The notes beneath the pieces were generated by a model. That model was not told the origin of the DNA. It saw only the letters and a list, made by a program, of their open reading frames with translations, and ran no database searches. A stretch of 24,289 bases of DNA from a virus: positions 1 to 24,289 of IMG/VR virus record IMGVR_UViG_3300049846_000484. One strand, written 5' to 3'. Both the position numbers and the translations under genes were made by a program. This document shows positions 1 through 5,891 of the stretch, in pieces. The stretch's first letter is position 1, and each line of letters starts with the position of its first letter.

Positions 1-18
1 GAAAGGCAGGACGGATGA
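1..18 (+). CDS. 3' end of an upstream gene (partial)
   Basis: Frame 1 reads five codons (ERQDG) and then TGA at 16-18. The TGA overlaps the ATG at 15 in the ATGA arrangement used at most junctions in this window. This suggests the tail of a gene lying mostly off the left edge. Nothing can be said about its product. Confidence 0.3.
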   Translation, partial: ERQDG

Positions 19-101
19 GTGACGGATATAAGTTTTTAACAATATGTGTAGTTTGTATTACAATTTGCCACATTGTAGAGGTGCTGTGGGGACACAGATG
101 A
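15..101 (+). CDS. tiny membrane protein, 28 aa
   Basis: A short frame starts at ATG 15, a few bases after an AGGACGG stretch, and ends with TGA at 99-101. The peptide (MSDGYKFLTICVVCITICHI...) is mostly hydrophobic from about residue 8 to 24, enough for one membrane segment, and has three Cys in that span. It is bounded by ATGA overlaps on both sides, which fits translational coupling and argues that it is real. The function is unknown. Tiny phage membrane proteins can be host-takeover or superinfection factors, but nothing here selects among these. Confidence 0.4.
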   Translation: MSDGYKFLTICVVCITICHIVEVLWGHR

Positions 102-241
102 CTGAATCAAATTGTTTAAAATGTGGCGGCCTCATTGGAGAGCCAATGAAAATGTCTTTAGATAAAGAACCTGATTTTGTTTTTGAAAATGTTAATTATG
201 AAAAACAGGCAGTGGCGTTTCCAGATGCAGGGTGCTGTTAG
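98..241 (+). CDS. small Cys-containing protein, 47 aa
   Basis: I chose ATG 98 over an in-frame ATG at 44. It follows GGGGA with about 6 bases of spacing and overlaps the previous stop as ATGA. The N-terminal residues up to CLKCGG look like half of a zinc ribbon (C6, C9), and the protein ends in a second Cys pair (C46, C47), so the four Cys could bind one metal ion. The middle is acidic and polar. The family is not recognised. It sits at the head of a series of small early genes. Confidence 0.5.
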   Translation: MTESNCLKCGGLIGEPMKMSLDKEPDFVFENVNYEKQAVAFPDAGCC

Positions 242-498
242 TGGACAACAAAACAACTCAAACAGTCTCGTTAACTTTTAGCCTTCCAGAAGAAAGAGAA
301 AGTTTTGAGCTTGCATATTATGGACATAAATATAAGTTTGCTATTGATGATTTAAAAAACTACATTAGAAGTAATTTAAAGTATGGTTTTAGTAACGAGA
401 TAAAAGCACTAATGAGTCAGCATAAAAAGCGTGATGAGCTAGTTGATGCCATATTAGAACACATAAGAGAGAAGTTATATGAAATCGAATCTGAGTAG
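241..498 (+). CDS. small phage protein with an LPEE-type motif, 85 aa
   Basis: The start is placed at GTG 241, overlapping the previous TAG by one base and about 8 bases after CAGGG; an in-frame GTG at 232 is the alternative. The protein holds FSLPEERESFELAYYG followed by an amphipathic C-terminal helix (IDDLKNYIRSNLKYG). From memory, small phage proteins with this (F/I)xLPEE...ELA...DLxxxxRxxxKYG pattern are common beside replication genes, but their function is not known to me. Coupled with its neighbours, it is probably expressed early. Confidence 0.65.
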   Translation: MDNKTTQTVSLTFSLPEERESFELAYYGHKYKFAIDDLKNYIRSNLKYGFSNEIKALMSQHKKRDELVDAILEHIREKLYEIESE

Positions 499-718
499 AG
501 CACAATATGTATTTTTACTAGAAAATAGAATTACTAAAAGACAGATTGATGTCTGTGTTGAGGTGTTAAAAGCAAAGCCAAATAAAGAGATAGCTAAAAT
601 ACTTGGGATTTCTGAAAAGTGCGTCAAGCAATATCTGACATCTGTTTATAAGAAGTTTAATTTAAGAAGTAGGTCTGAACTTATTTGTTTTTTACACGAT
701 AAGAAGGAGCTGGTATGA
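479..718 (+). CDS. stand-alone LuxR/GerE-type HTH protein, 79 aa
   Basis: The region from residue 17 to 72 matches the LuxR/GerE helix-turn-helix. It has the typical opening ITKRQIDVCVEVL, the NKEIAKILGISEKCVKQYL recognition part (about residues 35-53), and the closing KKFNLRSRSELICFL. There is no receiver or ligand-binding domain, so any regulation must come from dimerisation or abundance. It would bind DNA and could act on phage or host promoters. The start overlaps the previous gene by 20 bases and the stop overlaps the next as ATGA. I am confident of the fold, not of the targets. Confidence 0.75.
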   Translation: MKSNLSRAQYVFLLENRITKRQIDVCVEVLKAKPNKEIAKILGISEKCVKQYLTSVYKKFNLRSRSELICFLHDKKELV

Positions 719-933
719 GTAAAGTTTGGCATGAAAAATGTTCTAAGTGTAAGGCTGAGACATCACATAGATCAGGAGTATGTAAGGCTTGTAGACAGTG
801 TAAGTGTGTTGACTGCGGTGTTTTATTTAATCCATACATGAATAGAGAATCCTGTTGTAGTAAGTGTAAGAGAAGTAGGATTAAAGTAGGTCGGGAGGCT
901 AGAAAGTATATTCCAGCCAGTGCAATTATATGA
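715..933 (+). CDS. Cys-rich putative zinc-binding protein, 72 aa
   Basis: AAGGAG lies just upstream of ATG 715, which overlaps the preceding stop. Ten Cys fall in the first 51 residues: C9xxC12, C23xxC26, C29, C31xxC34 and C47-C48xxC51. This is the pattern of one or two zinc ribbons. The Cys-rich part is followed by a basic stretch (KRSRIKVGREARK) that could contact nucleic acid. The family is not recognised beyond that. The overlapping minus-strand frame in the same place is a by-product of base composition. Confidence 0.65.
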   Translation: MSKVWHEKCSKCKAETSHRSGVCKACRQCKCVDCGVLFNPYMNRESCCSKCKRSRIKVGREARKYIPASAII

Positions 934-1091
934 AGCAATACCAATATGTTACTGAGTATTGCTCAAACATTCCGCACTACACTTACTTTAGTTTCACAGA
1001 CTTTTTCACTTTATTATTTTTACTAGGATTTTTTTGTTATGGAGTATGCAGATTCGTTCAAGAGCAAGCTGATAAAAGATATAAAGATTAG
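930..1091 (+). CDS. small membrane protein, 53 aa
   Basis: ATG 930 overlaps the TGA of the preceding gene (ATGA), and the frame runs to TAG 1089-1091. It codes for an aromatic-rich N-terminus, a hydrophobic segment (FFTLLFLLGFFCYGVC, about residues 25-40) that should span the membrane, and a charged tail. Its last 53 bases overlap the start of the next gene in another frame. There is no strong ribosome binding site, so translation would depend on coupling. It fills what would otherwise be a gap of about 100 bases. Function unknown. Confidence 0.45.
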   Translation: MKQYQYVTEYCSNIPHYTYFSFTDFFTLLFLLGFFCYGVCRFVQEQADKRYKD

Positions 1092-1233
1092 CCCTAGCGA
1101 GCTTGGGTTTATATTCGACTACTTACCTGATGAGTATGTAAGTTTTACACTGTTAAAAGAGTTAGCAGAAAAGACAAATGAAATAATTACAAAAAGAGTC
1201 AACAGTATAGACACTAATTATCTGCTTGAGTAG
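1039..1233 (+). CDS. hypothetical protein, 64 aa
   Basis: Small acidic, helical protein starting at ATG 1039 with AGGA about 10 bases upstream. It contains KISPSELGFIFDYLPDEYV followed by a helix. No family is recognised. Position just before the replication initiator suggests an early role. It overlaps the end of the small membrane protein in a different frame, so one of the two could be spurious; the better spacing and composition favour this one. Confidence 0.55.
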   Translation: MEYADSFKSKLIKDIKISPSELGFIFDYLPDEYVSFTLLKELAEKTNEIITKRVNSIDTNYLLE

Positions 1234-1265
1234 TGGTGGCTAAAATTTTAAATTACGGGGGTATT

Positions 1266-1991
1266 GTGGCTAAGAGATTCACTGAAACAGACAAGTGGGA
1301 TAAGGGATGGTTTTGCGCTTTGCCGCCAAAAATGAAGTGCGCTTGGTTTTATCTTTGCGACAAATGCGACTATGCTGGGGTGTGGGATATTAATTTAGGC
1401 CTAATGAGTTATCAAATCGGTGATAATATAACGCTTGATGATATAAAATCTCATTTTAGTGATAAAATAATAATGCATAGTGATAAAATAATTGTCACTG
1501 ATTTCATTAAATTCCAGTATTCCAATTTAAATCAAGCAAATAGAGTACATTCTTCTATTATTAAAAGGCTACAAAAGTTAGGTGTTAGCTTGCACCTAGC
1601 TAGCCCCTTGCTAGGTGCTAAGGATAAGGACAAGGACAAGGAAGAGGATAAGGATAAGGATAAGGATAAGGATAAGGAAGAGGTAAAGGTAAAGGATATT
1701 ACTAACAGTGCGTCAAATAAGTTTAATGCTTTATACGATAAAGACTGGTTAGAGATGCAAGAGTATTTAAAAAATATAAACATAGCCAATGTTAAGAATC
1801 TACACAAAAGACTTAGATACCCAAGTCAGATGCTTGATAGATTTTCTAGTAAAGAAGAATTAAGGGAGTTTATTAACAAAATAATAAACAACAAGACTGC
1901 AATAAAACTTGATGGCTTAAGTTTATCAGACTATGTAGCAGTAGCTATAAAAAAAGAAATTGGGGTAATCAATGAGATTAGAAAAGACTGA
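1266..1991 (+). CDS. phage replication initiator-like protein, 241 aa
   Basis: Likely recognises the phage origin and delivers the helicase encoded next. The start is GTG 1266 after GGGGG, giving MAKRFTETDKWDKGWF, which I recognise as the usual opening of this family of phage replication proteins; in-frame GTG codons at 1233 and 1236 are alternatives. Residues 1-110 form the putative winged-helix DNA-binding part with a Cys pair (C31, C34). Residues about 118-144 are an almost pure Lys-Asp/Glu linker encoded by hexamer repeats. Residues 150-241 form a helical C-terminal part that may bind helicase. The layout resembles lambda O-type initiators, with the helicase gene overlapping by 20 bases. 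Confidence 0.75.
   Translation: MAKRFTETDKWDKGWFCALPPKMKCAWFYLCDKCDYAGVWDINLGLMSYQIGDNITLDDIKSHFSDKIIMHSDKIIVTDFIKFQYSNLNQANRVHSSIIKRLQKLGVSLHLASPLLGAKDKDKDKEEDKDKDKDKDKEEVKVKDITNSASNKFNALYDKDWLEMQEYLKNINIANVKNLHKRLRYPSQMLDRFSSKEELREFINKIINNKTAIKLDGLSLSDYVAVAIKKEIGVINEIRKD
1592..1618 (+). repeat. 9-bp perfect inverted repeat inside the initiator gene
   Basis: GCACCTAGC (1592-1600) and GCTAGGTGC (1610-1618) are exact reverse complements around a 9-base loop. The hairpin lies in coding sequence directly before the hexamer repeat block, at the junction of the DNA-binding domain and the linker. It may be part of a replication origin or an mRNA structure. Confidence 0.6.
1620..1697 (+). repeat. 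13 tandem AAGGAT-type hexamers (possible origin iterons)
   Basis: Thirteen consecutive 6-base units of form (A/G)AGG(A/T)(T/C/A), six of them exactly AAGGAT, encode the Lys-Asp/Glu linker. The plus strand is almost all purine here. Repeats inside an initiator gene, flanked by a hairpin, recall the lambda origin inside gene O. The alternative is a low-complexity linker produced by slippage. Confidence 0.75.
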
Positions 1992-3177
1992 GTTTTTAGA
2001 TTTTTTAAAATCAATCGCAAAACTTTATCTAATCTCGAAAAGCAATAAAGAGTTTTTCGTTACTGCAAAAGTAAATCCTGAGCAATGGCCATACTGTGAT
2101 GCTAGAGAGGTAATGCGAGAAATAGTTTTCTTAGATAAAACCAAAGGCCATGACTTCGTTAAGTTTATGCTATTCGATAAAGTTAAGGATTACGAAATTA
2201 AACACTTAGATTTAACTTTGGATCTTGGTAGGTTTGCAGAAGTATATAAAACAAATTTAAACTTTTACAGACTTCAAGACATTGGCAATAGAATCATATC
2301 AAAGCCAGAGTTTGGTGATGAGATAATTCAAGAATACTTAACCAACAAAATTACTACACAAGAGGCTTACAGACTAAGTGATGTCTGTGCAACAGCAATA
2401 GCAAGTAACGAGCAGAGAATTAAAGAAGGCAAGAGCTTAGTTAGTTTAGAAGATTACCCGATACTTTCTCAGTGCATTGGCGGATTTAATCCAGGCAGAA
2501 TAACTTTACTCGGAGCCATCTCAGGTTTTGGTAAGACAAAGCTAGCAGTTAATCTAGCTCACTCTGCTGCAAAGACTTTGAATGTAATTTACATCAACAT
2601 GGAGATGTCACTTGATGATTTTACTTCGATGTTTTTACAGCATACTTGTCAGATTAGTTCTTACGACTGGGTTTATGGTAACTACACAAATAAACTTTTA
2701 GATTTAAAAAATGCCATTAACTCACCTGCTTTTAAAAACATCACTGTGACTGATGGCAGAGCTATGGACATAAACGACATTTGTGCTCTGATACGAGAGC
2801 ATCAAAGTTATGAGCTACAGAATTTTATTATCGTAGACTATGACCAAAAGATAACTACTAGCTCAGGCGACGAAGAGTGGAAGTCAATGCTTAAGACCAT
2901 TGTTCGATTAGAGGACTTGTCAAAGCAAACTAACAGCCATGTAATAATTTTATACCAAGCCGATGACGAAGGTCAGGTTAAGTCTAGCAAGCGTTCTATG
3001 CAGCCAGCATCAAGTGTATTAAATTTCTACGAAGATGGCGGTATGTATTTTATTCGCAGTATGAAAAATAGATTTAACAAAAAGTTTATTCTTGATGTAG
3101 ATTACTATCCTGAGATTACGAAAATAAAAGAACGAGGGCTTTATGTTGAAGTTAAGCAAAAACCAAGAGAAACCTAG
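1972..3177 (+). CDS. DnaB-like replicative helicase, 401 aa
   Basis: RecA-fold ATPase of the DnaB type that would unwind DNA at the phage fork. The Walker A is AISGFGKTK (A182-K190). A DnaB-like acidic strand follows as INMEMS. The Walker B is NFIIVDYDQ with D289, where cellular DnaB has VDYLQ. A conserved-looking QAD/SSVLNFYEDGGM region follows. The N-terminal ~150 residues are divergent and helical, and the length is somewhat below cellular DnaB (about 470). ATG 1972 has GGGG upstream and overlaps the initiator gene by 20 bases. Call is firm for family, less so for exact role. Confidence 0.85.
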   Translation: MRLEKTEFLDFLKSIAKLYLISKSNKEFFVTAKVNPEQWPYCDAREVMREIVFLDKTKGHDFVKFMLFDKVKDYEIKHLDLTLDLGRFAEVYKTNLNFYRLQDIGNRIISKPEFGDEIIQEYLTNKITTQEAYRLSDVCATAIASNEQRIKEGKSLVSLEDYPILSQCIGGFNPGRITLLGAISGFGKTKLAVNLAHSAAKTLNVIYINMEMSLDDFTSMFLQHTCQISSYDWVYGNYTNKLLDLKNAINSPAFKNITVTDGRAMDINDICALIREHQSYELQNFIIVDYDQKITTSSGDEEWKSMLKTIVRLEDLSKQTNSHVIILYQADDEGQVKSSKRSMQPASSVLNFYEDGGMYFIRSMKNRFNKKFILDVDYYPEITKIKERGLYVEVKQKPRET

Positions 3178-3427
3178 TTTTTACGAAGAAACGATAAAAG
3201 AATTAAAAGAGCTTGATGCTAAAGAAGTAGCGAGTATGGATATTTTTAAAAGCCAAGTTGGTGTTTGGAAGTCAATAGCAGATTCGGGTCTTGCGATGGG
3301 TGAGTATGAAGATTTGATGTATGATGTTTTAAAAACTTACTGGGGTGATAAAGCAGAGATGAGTCTTGATTATGAAACTAAGCAGGTAAAAATTACACAC
3401 CCTGATGGTAGGCTTTTAATTTTATGA
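3143..3427 (+). CDS. hypothetical protein, 94 aa
   Basis: Starts at ATG 3143 with GAGGG at good spacing and overlaps the helicase gene by 35 bases, so it is probably translationally coupled to it. The first part is charged and helical (KELKELDAKEV), and the last part looks like a beta hairpin (LDYETKQVKITHPDGRLLIL). The family is not recognised. The location between helicase and annealing protein suggests a replication accessory role, by context only. Confidence 0.6.
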   Translation: MLKLSKNQEKPSFYEETIKELKELDAKEVASMDIFKSQVGVWKSIADSGLAMGEYEDLMYDVLKTYWGDKAEMSLDYETKQVKITHPDGRLLIL

Positions 3428-3702
3428 AAAAGGAGTTTGAACATTATCAACACGACAAGACTCCTGAGACTGCAGAGGCTTTGCATCGGCACAGAGAAGA
3501 GGCTGCAGATTTAGAGTTTGCTAATCGTGAAAAGATCAGAGTAATGAACATGATTAGCACAGAGGGATTAACCAAAGAACAGTTTGTAATTTTAGCTATG
3601 TATGCTATTGGTACTGAGCAAAAGAAAATAAATAACATGGCAAGAACATTATGGGGTGCACAATGCGAGAAGGAACTGAAGAAACTAAACAAAATCAAGT
3701 AG
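3424..3702 (+). CDS. hypothetical helical protein, 92 aa
   Basis: ATG 3424 overlaps the previous stop as ATGA. The protein is highly charged and helical throughout, with a region rich in Glu/His/Arg in the first third (ETAEALHRHREEAADLEFA) and a basic end (KELKKLNKIK). Its last 40 bases overlap the ERF gene. No known domain is recognised. Confidence 0.6.
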   Translation: MKKEFEHYQHDKTPETAEALHRHREEAADLEFANREKIRVMNMISTEGLTKEQFVILAMYAIGTEQKKINNMARTLWGAQCEKELKKLNKIK

Positions 3703-4250
3703 AAATCTTTAAGGCACTAGCTAAAGCTCAGAGCAAGATTGTAGGAGCAGTAAAAGATTCTGATAATCCATTTTTTAAGAGCAAGTACGCAGACCTTGCT
3801 AGTGTAATGGACGCTATTAAAGCTGCTTTTACTGAGAATGGATTAGCGTATTATCAGCGAGTTTATACAGCTCAGTCTGCAGTGGCTACGGTTAAGAAAA
3901 CAGATCAAGAGACGATAGAAAAGAATGAGCAAGTTAATTTTATCGAGACTGTGATTGTACATTCATCTGGTGGATTTATTACAAGCGGAGCTATGCAAGT
4001 GCTTTGCGGTAACAGCCAAGATCCGCAGAAAGTGGCTGCAGCAGTAACCTACTACCGAAGAATGCAACTAAGCGCGTTAGCAGGTGTGTCACAAGTTGAT
4101 GATGATGGTAACACAGTAAGTCAAGGCATTACACATCAGCAAAGTCAGCCAATGGCCTCAAATTCAAACAAGAACGCGCCGCTCGCAAGCGCAAGTGGTC
4201 AAGGTGTACAAAATCAAAGGCCTGTAAAAAACTACGCTCCAAAGGCCTAA
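3663..4250 (+). CDS. erf: ERF-family single-strand annealing protein, 195 aa
   Basis: Promotes annealing of complementary single strands for recombination-dependent replication or genome circularisation. Residues ~10-130 fit the ERF family: IFKALAKAQSKIVGAVKDS, then NPFFKSKYADLASVMDAI and a C-terminal VTYYRRMQLSALAGV. The last ~60 residues are a Gln/Asn/Ser-rich disordered tail, as usual in the family. I start at ATG 3663, six bases after GGGG; the in-frame ATG 3651 would place that ribosome site inside the gene. Neighbours (helicase, SSB-like protein, RusA) support a recombination module. Confidence 0.88.
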   Translation: MREGTEETKQNQVEIFKALAKAQSKIVGAVKDSDNPFFKSKYADLASVMDAIKAAFTENGLAYYQRVYTAQSAVATVKKTDQETIEKNEQVNFIETVIVHSSGGFITSGAMQVLCGNSQDPQKVAAAVTYYRRMQLSALAGVSQVDDDGNTVSQGITHQQSQPMASNSNKNAPLASASGQGVQNQRPVKNYAPKA

Positions 4251-4262
4251 TAGGATAACACT

Positions 4263-4412
4263 ATGCATGACAATAGAGTAATTATTCTAGAGATGTTACA
4301 CAGCCTATCTATAATAATAGTAGTCATTCCGATTTTAGTAGGTGTTGCTTACTTAACAGTATTGCTAGTTGATAAGACTAAAACAGCAGTAACAAGATTT
4401 ATAGGTAAGTAA
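4263..4412 (+). CDS. tiny membrane protein, 49 aa
   Basis: ATG 4263 follows AGGA, and the frame ends at TAA 4410-4412. The product has one long hydrophobic segment (residues ~14-36, IIIVVIPILVGVAYLTVLLV) with a short acidic N-terminus and a basic C-terminus (KTKTAVTRFIGK), suggesting an N-out/C-in single-span protein. The next gene's ATG follows immediately. A holin-like or signalling role is possible but not shown. Confidence 0.55.
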   Translation: MHDNRVIILEMLHSLSIIIVVIPILVGVAYLTVLLVDKTKTAVTRFIGK

Positions 4413-4517
4413 ATGTTAGGATTATTCTTAGTAGCAGTAGCCTTCTTTAGTTTAGATTTTGAGGAGTTTATAGGTTTAATGATTGTTGTAGGTATAACAG
4501 CAATAGTAATTAGCTAG
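4413..4517 (+). CDS. tiny membrane protein, 34 aa
   Basis: ATG directly abuts the previous TAA (TAAATG). The peptide has two short hydrophobic stretches (LGLFLVAVAFF and IGLMIVVGITAIVI) divided by an acidic DFEEF turn, suggesting a hairpin or two short spans. It pairs with the preceding 49-aa membrane protein; tandem tiny membrane genes often act together. Ribosome binding is weak (AGG), so it probably depends on coupling. Function unknown. Confidence 0.45.
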   Translation: MLGLFLVAVAFFSLDFEEFIGLMIVVGITAIVIS

Positions 4518-4526
4518 GAGATTAAG

Positions 4527-4766
4527 ATGCAAAATAACAAACCAGAGCTTGGTGCAATTTGGATTAAGCAAACAAAGTCAGGTCAACAGTTCTTATCACT
4601 TAAAGATGGTAATAGATGGCGCACTTTCTTTGTTAACAATTACAAACAGCAAGGTGATAAGCGTCCAGACTACAAAGAGGCTCCACCAAGACAACAGCAA
4701 AGCCCTGAACAAAACCTCTTTGGCCCTCCACCTGCTTTTAATACTGATGAAGACATAATGTTCTAG
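4527..4766 (+). CDS. small SSB-like protein with acidic C-terminal tip, 79 aa
   Basis: GGAG lies at good distance from ATG 4527. The N-terminal ~45 residues look like a small beta barrel (LGAIWIKQTKSGQQFLSLKDG, then RTFFVNNYK). Residues 50-71 are a Pro/Gln-rich flexible linker. The end is TDEDIMF, very like the acidic tip of bacterial SSB (DDDIPF), which recruits DNA repair and replication enzymes. A full OB fold would need more residues, so it may be a mimic or accessory rather than a true SSB. A second frame overlapping it is a shadow. Confidence 0.65.
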   Translation: MQNNKPELGAIWIKQTKSGQQFLSLKDGNRWRTFFVNNYKQQGDKRPDYKEAPPRQQQSPEQNLFGPPPAFNTDEDIMF

Positions 4767-4933
4767 AGTTGAAATAGGCCCGGATTAAGAGCCACCCACC
4801 TTAGATACTTAGCAACGGTAGTTTTGTTATCTTTGGCCTGTTTCTTTATAAACTCTAACTCCTCGTCATCAACTCTAATGGCTAAGACATTTCTTTTAGT
4901 GTATGGATTTTTCTTTTTTACTTCTTTAATCAT
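4763..4933 (-). CDS. ribbon-helix-helix-like DNA-binding protein, 56 aa
   Basis: Reads from ATG at 4933-4931, which overlaps the upstream gene's TGA as ATGA, to a TAG whose CTAG palindrome is shared with the opposing gene. AGGAGT precedes the start. Residues ~15-50 fit the ribbon-helix-helix pattern: a beta strand NVLAIRVDDEELEFIKKQA, then TTVAKYLRWVAL. This is the fold of Arc/CopG-type repressors and plasmid-type accessory regulators. As the last gene of the minus-strand operon it is a candidate for the repressor acting on the divergent operator region, but this is inference. Confidence 0.6.
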   Translation of the reverse strand: MIKEVKKKNPYTKRNVLAIRVDDEELEFIKKQAKDNKTTVAKYLRWVALNPGLFQL

Positions 4934-5124
4934 TTGTTACTCCTGTTTGTTTCTTTCAATAAAGCTAATGATAATTTACTGACAAATTTGTTAAGTCTAC
5001 CAATAAGCACAACACTATTATCTGCTTTATCGGCTAACAAGCCTAGCGCCATCTCAATTAGTTCAAAATCTCTTTCATCAAGACTTATTAAAATCTCTTT
5101 TCGTTTGTTTATTTTCTTTTTCAT
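4930..5124 (-). CDS. hypothetical protein, 64 aa
   Basis: Minus-strand gene with a strong CGGAGG ribosome site. It begins with a very basic stretch (MKKKINKRKEILISL) and then a helix-rich segment (DERDFELIEMALGLLADKA). It overlaps both neighbours as ATGA, so it is translated as part of the operon. The family is not recognised. The basic N-terminus could bind nucleic acid. Confidence 0.6.
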   Translation of the reverse strand: MKKKINKRKEILISLDERDFELIEMALGLLADKADNSVVLIGRLNKFVSKLSLALLKETNRSNK

Positions 5125-5570
5125 CTTATCCTCCGTTTTTTTGTCTTACCTTGTTTGGTTAAACTATCTTGAAAATCCATTACCTTTTTTATTTGCTCTT
5201 TGGTTATAATTCTTAGTGTAGCCGTAGAGTAAGGGAATACGCTAAGTGTTACTTCTCTGTTGCCACGATTTAGCACCACTGATGTATAATTTAGCCATTC
5301 ATCTCCAGATTTATATTTGCTATCACTAACTCCTATTGACACAACTGTACCAGCGTATCCACTAATTACAACTTTATCTCCTGCATTCAGTACAGACACA
5401 CCTATAGTTAGCAAGTCATTCATAAACTCTTTAGCCTTTAGCCCTCGTTTTGAAAGAGCCTTGCCTGATCCTCTACATTTAAAGCAAGTGTCACCATAAG
5501 CCTCACAGTAAGAGTATTTGCCTGATCCATAGCATCTTGAGCAAATAACAGTTTCAAATTGTAATCTCAT
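5121..5570 (-). CDS. DnaJ-type zinc finger protein, 149 aa
   Basis: The N-terminus holds two CxxCxGxG motifs (C10-C13 in CSRCYGSGK and C29-C32 in CFKCRGSGK), the zinc-binding unit of DnaJ. There is no J domain and only half of the usual four motifs, so it is not a co-chaperone. The rest (residues ~60-135) is beta-rich (GDKVVISGYAGTVVSIG) and could be a small barrel. The C-terminus is basic (KQGKTKKRRIR). Many phage proteins carry such a finger; the role is unknown. CGGAGG precedes ATG 5570. Confidence 0.65.
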   Translation of the reverse strand: MRLQFETVICSRCYGSGKYSYCEAYGDTCFKCRGSGKALSKRGLKAKEFMNDLLTIGVSVLNAGDKVVISGYAGTVVSIGVSDSKYKSGDEWLNYTSVVLNRGNREVTLSVFPYSTATLRIITKEQIKKVMDFQDSLTKQGKTKKRRIR

Positions 5571-5592
5571 CCTATCCTCCGTTTTGTTTTTA

Positions 5593-5814
5593 TTAAGCTA
5601 ACCAGTCTTGATAATCCATCTCACCAGCTCCGTATCCTCTGAGCTGTAAGTATTCGTTTAATGCTGGGTTACTATTCATTTTCTCAATTATTTGTCTTAG
5701 TTCTGATCTTGCGTTCTCTGCTGTTTGGCTTTCTTTATTTCTTACCGATCTAAATTTTCTAACTTGTGTCAATGCCTTCTTTTCTAGTTTTAACATCTCT
5801 TTTAAGTTGCTCAT
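5593..5814 (-). CDS. hypothetical protein, 73 aa, first gene of the minus operon
   Basis: I use ATG 5814 (MSNLKEMLKLEKKAL), which follows AAGGAGATAAAA on the minus strand; a longer in-frame start at 5856 lies in the promoter. The protein is Lys/Arg-rich and helical in its first half (KKALTQVRKFRSVRN) and ends in an acidic, aromatic tail (MDYQDWLA). No known family. It is the first gene downstream of the minus-strand promoter, so probably the most strongly expressed of the four. Confidence 0.6.
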   Translation of the reverse strand: MSNLKEMLKLEKKALTQVRKFRSVRNKESQTAENARSELRQIIEKMNSNPALNEYLQLRGYGAGEMDYQDWLA

Positions 5815-5846
5815 TTTTATCTCCTTATCATCTTGTTTACATACAT

Positions 5847-5875
5847 AGAATATCAATGTTAACGAAAAAAGTAAA
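5847..5875 (-). promoter_or_regulatory. promoter of the minus-strand operon
   Basis: On the minus strand TTTACT (rc of 5870-5875) is followed after 17 bases by TATTCT (rc of 5847-5852), each 4/6 to consensus. It lies ~35-60 bases upstream of ATG 5814. GTTTAC (5835-5840) and GTAAAC (5871-5876) form an inverted pair around it. Confidence 0.4.
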
Positions 5876-5891
5876 CATAAACAAAGTAGAT

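Noticed and set aside
44-97. Longer start (ATG 44) for the first Cys-containing gene
   Set aside because: No ribosome site at 44; ATG 98 has GGGGA and an ATGA overlap with the preceding short gene.
681-944. Minus-strand frame opposite the Cys-rich gene
   Set aside because: No ribosome site, His/Leu-rich composition, and the plus-strand gene has good coupling and a clear Cys pattern.
1620-1697. CRISPR-like or other non-coding repeat array
   Set aside because: Units are six bases with no spacers and stay in frame with the initiator gene, encoding a Lys-Asp linker.
1532-1807. Minus-strand frame opposite the initiator gene
   Set aside because: It encodes long Leu-Ser runs, the mirror of the plus-strand hexamer repeats.
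4549-4758. Second plus-strand frame inside the SSB-like gene
   Set aside because: No ribosome site and low-complexity product; the host gene has a clear domain layout.
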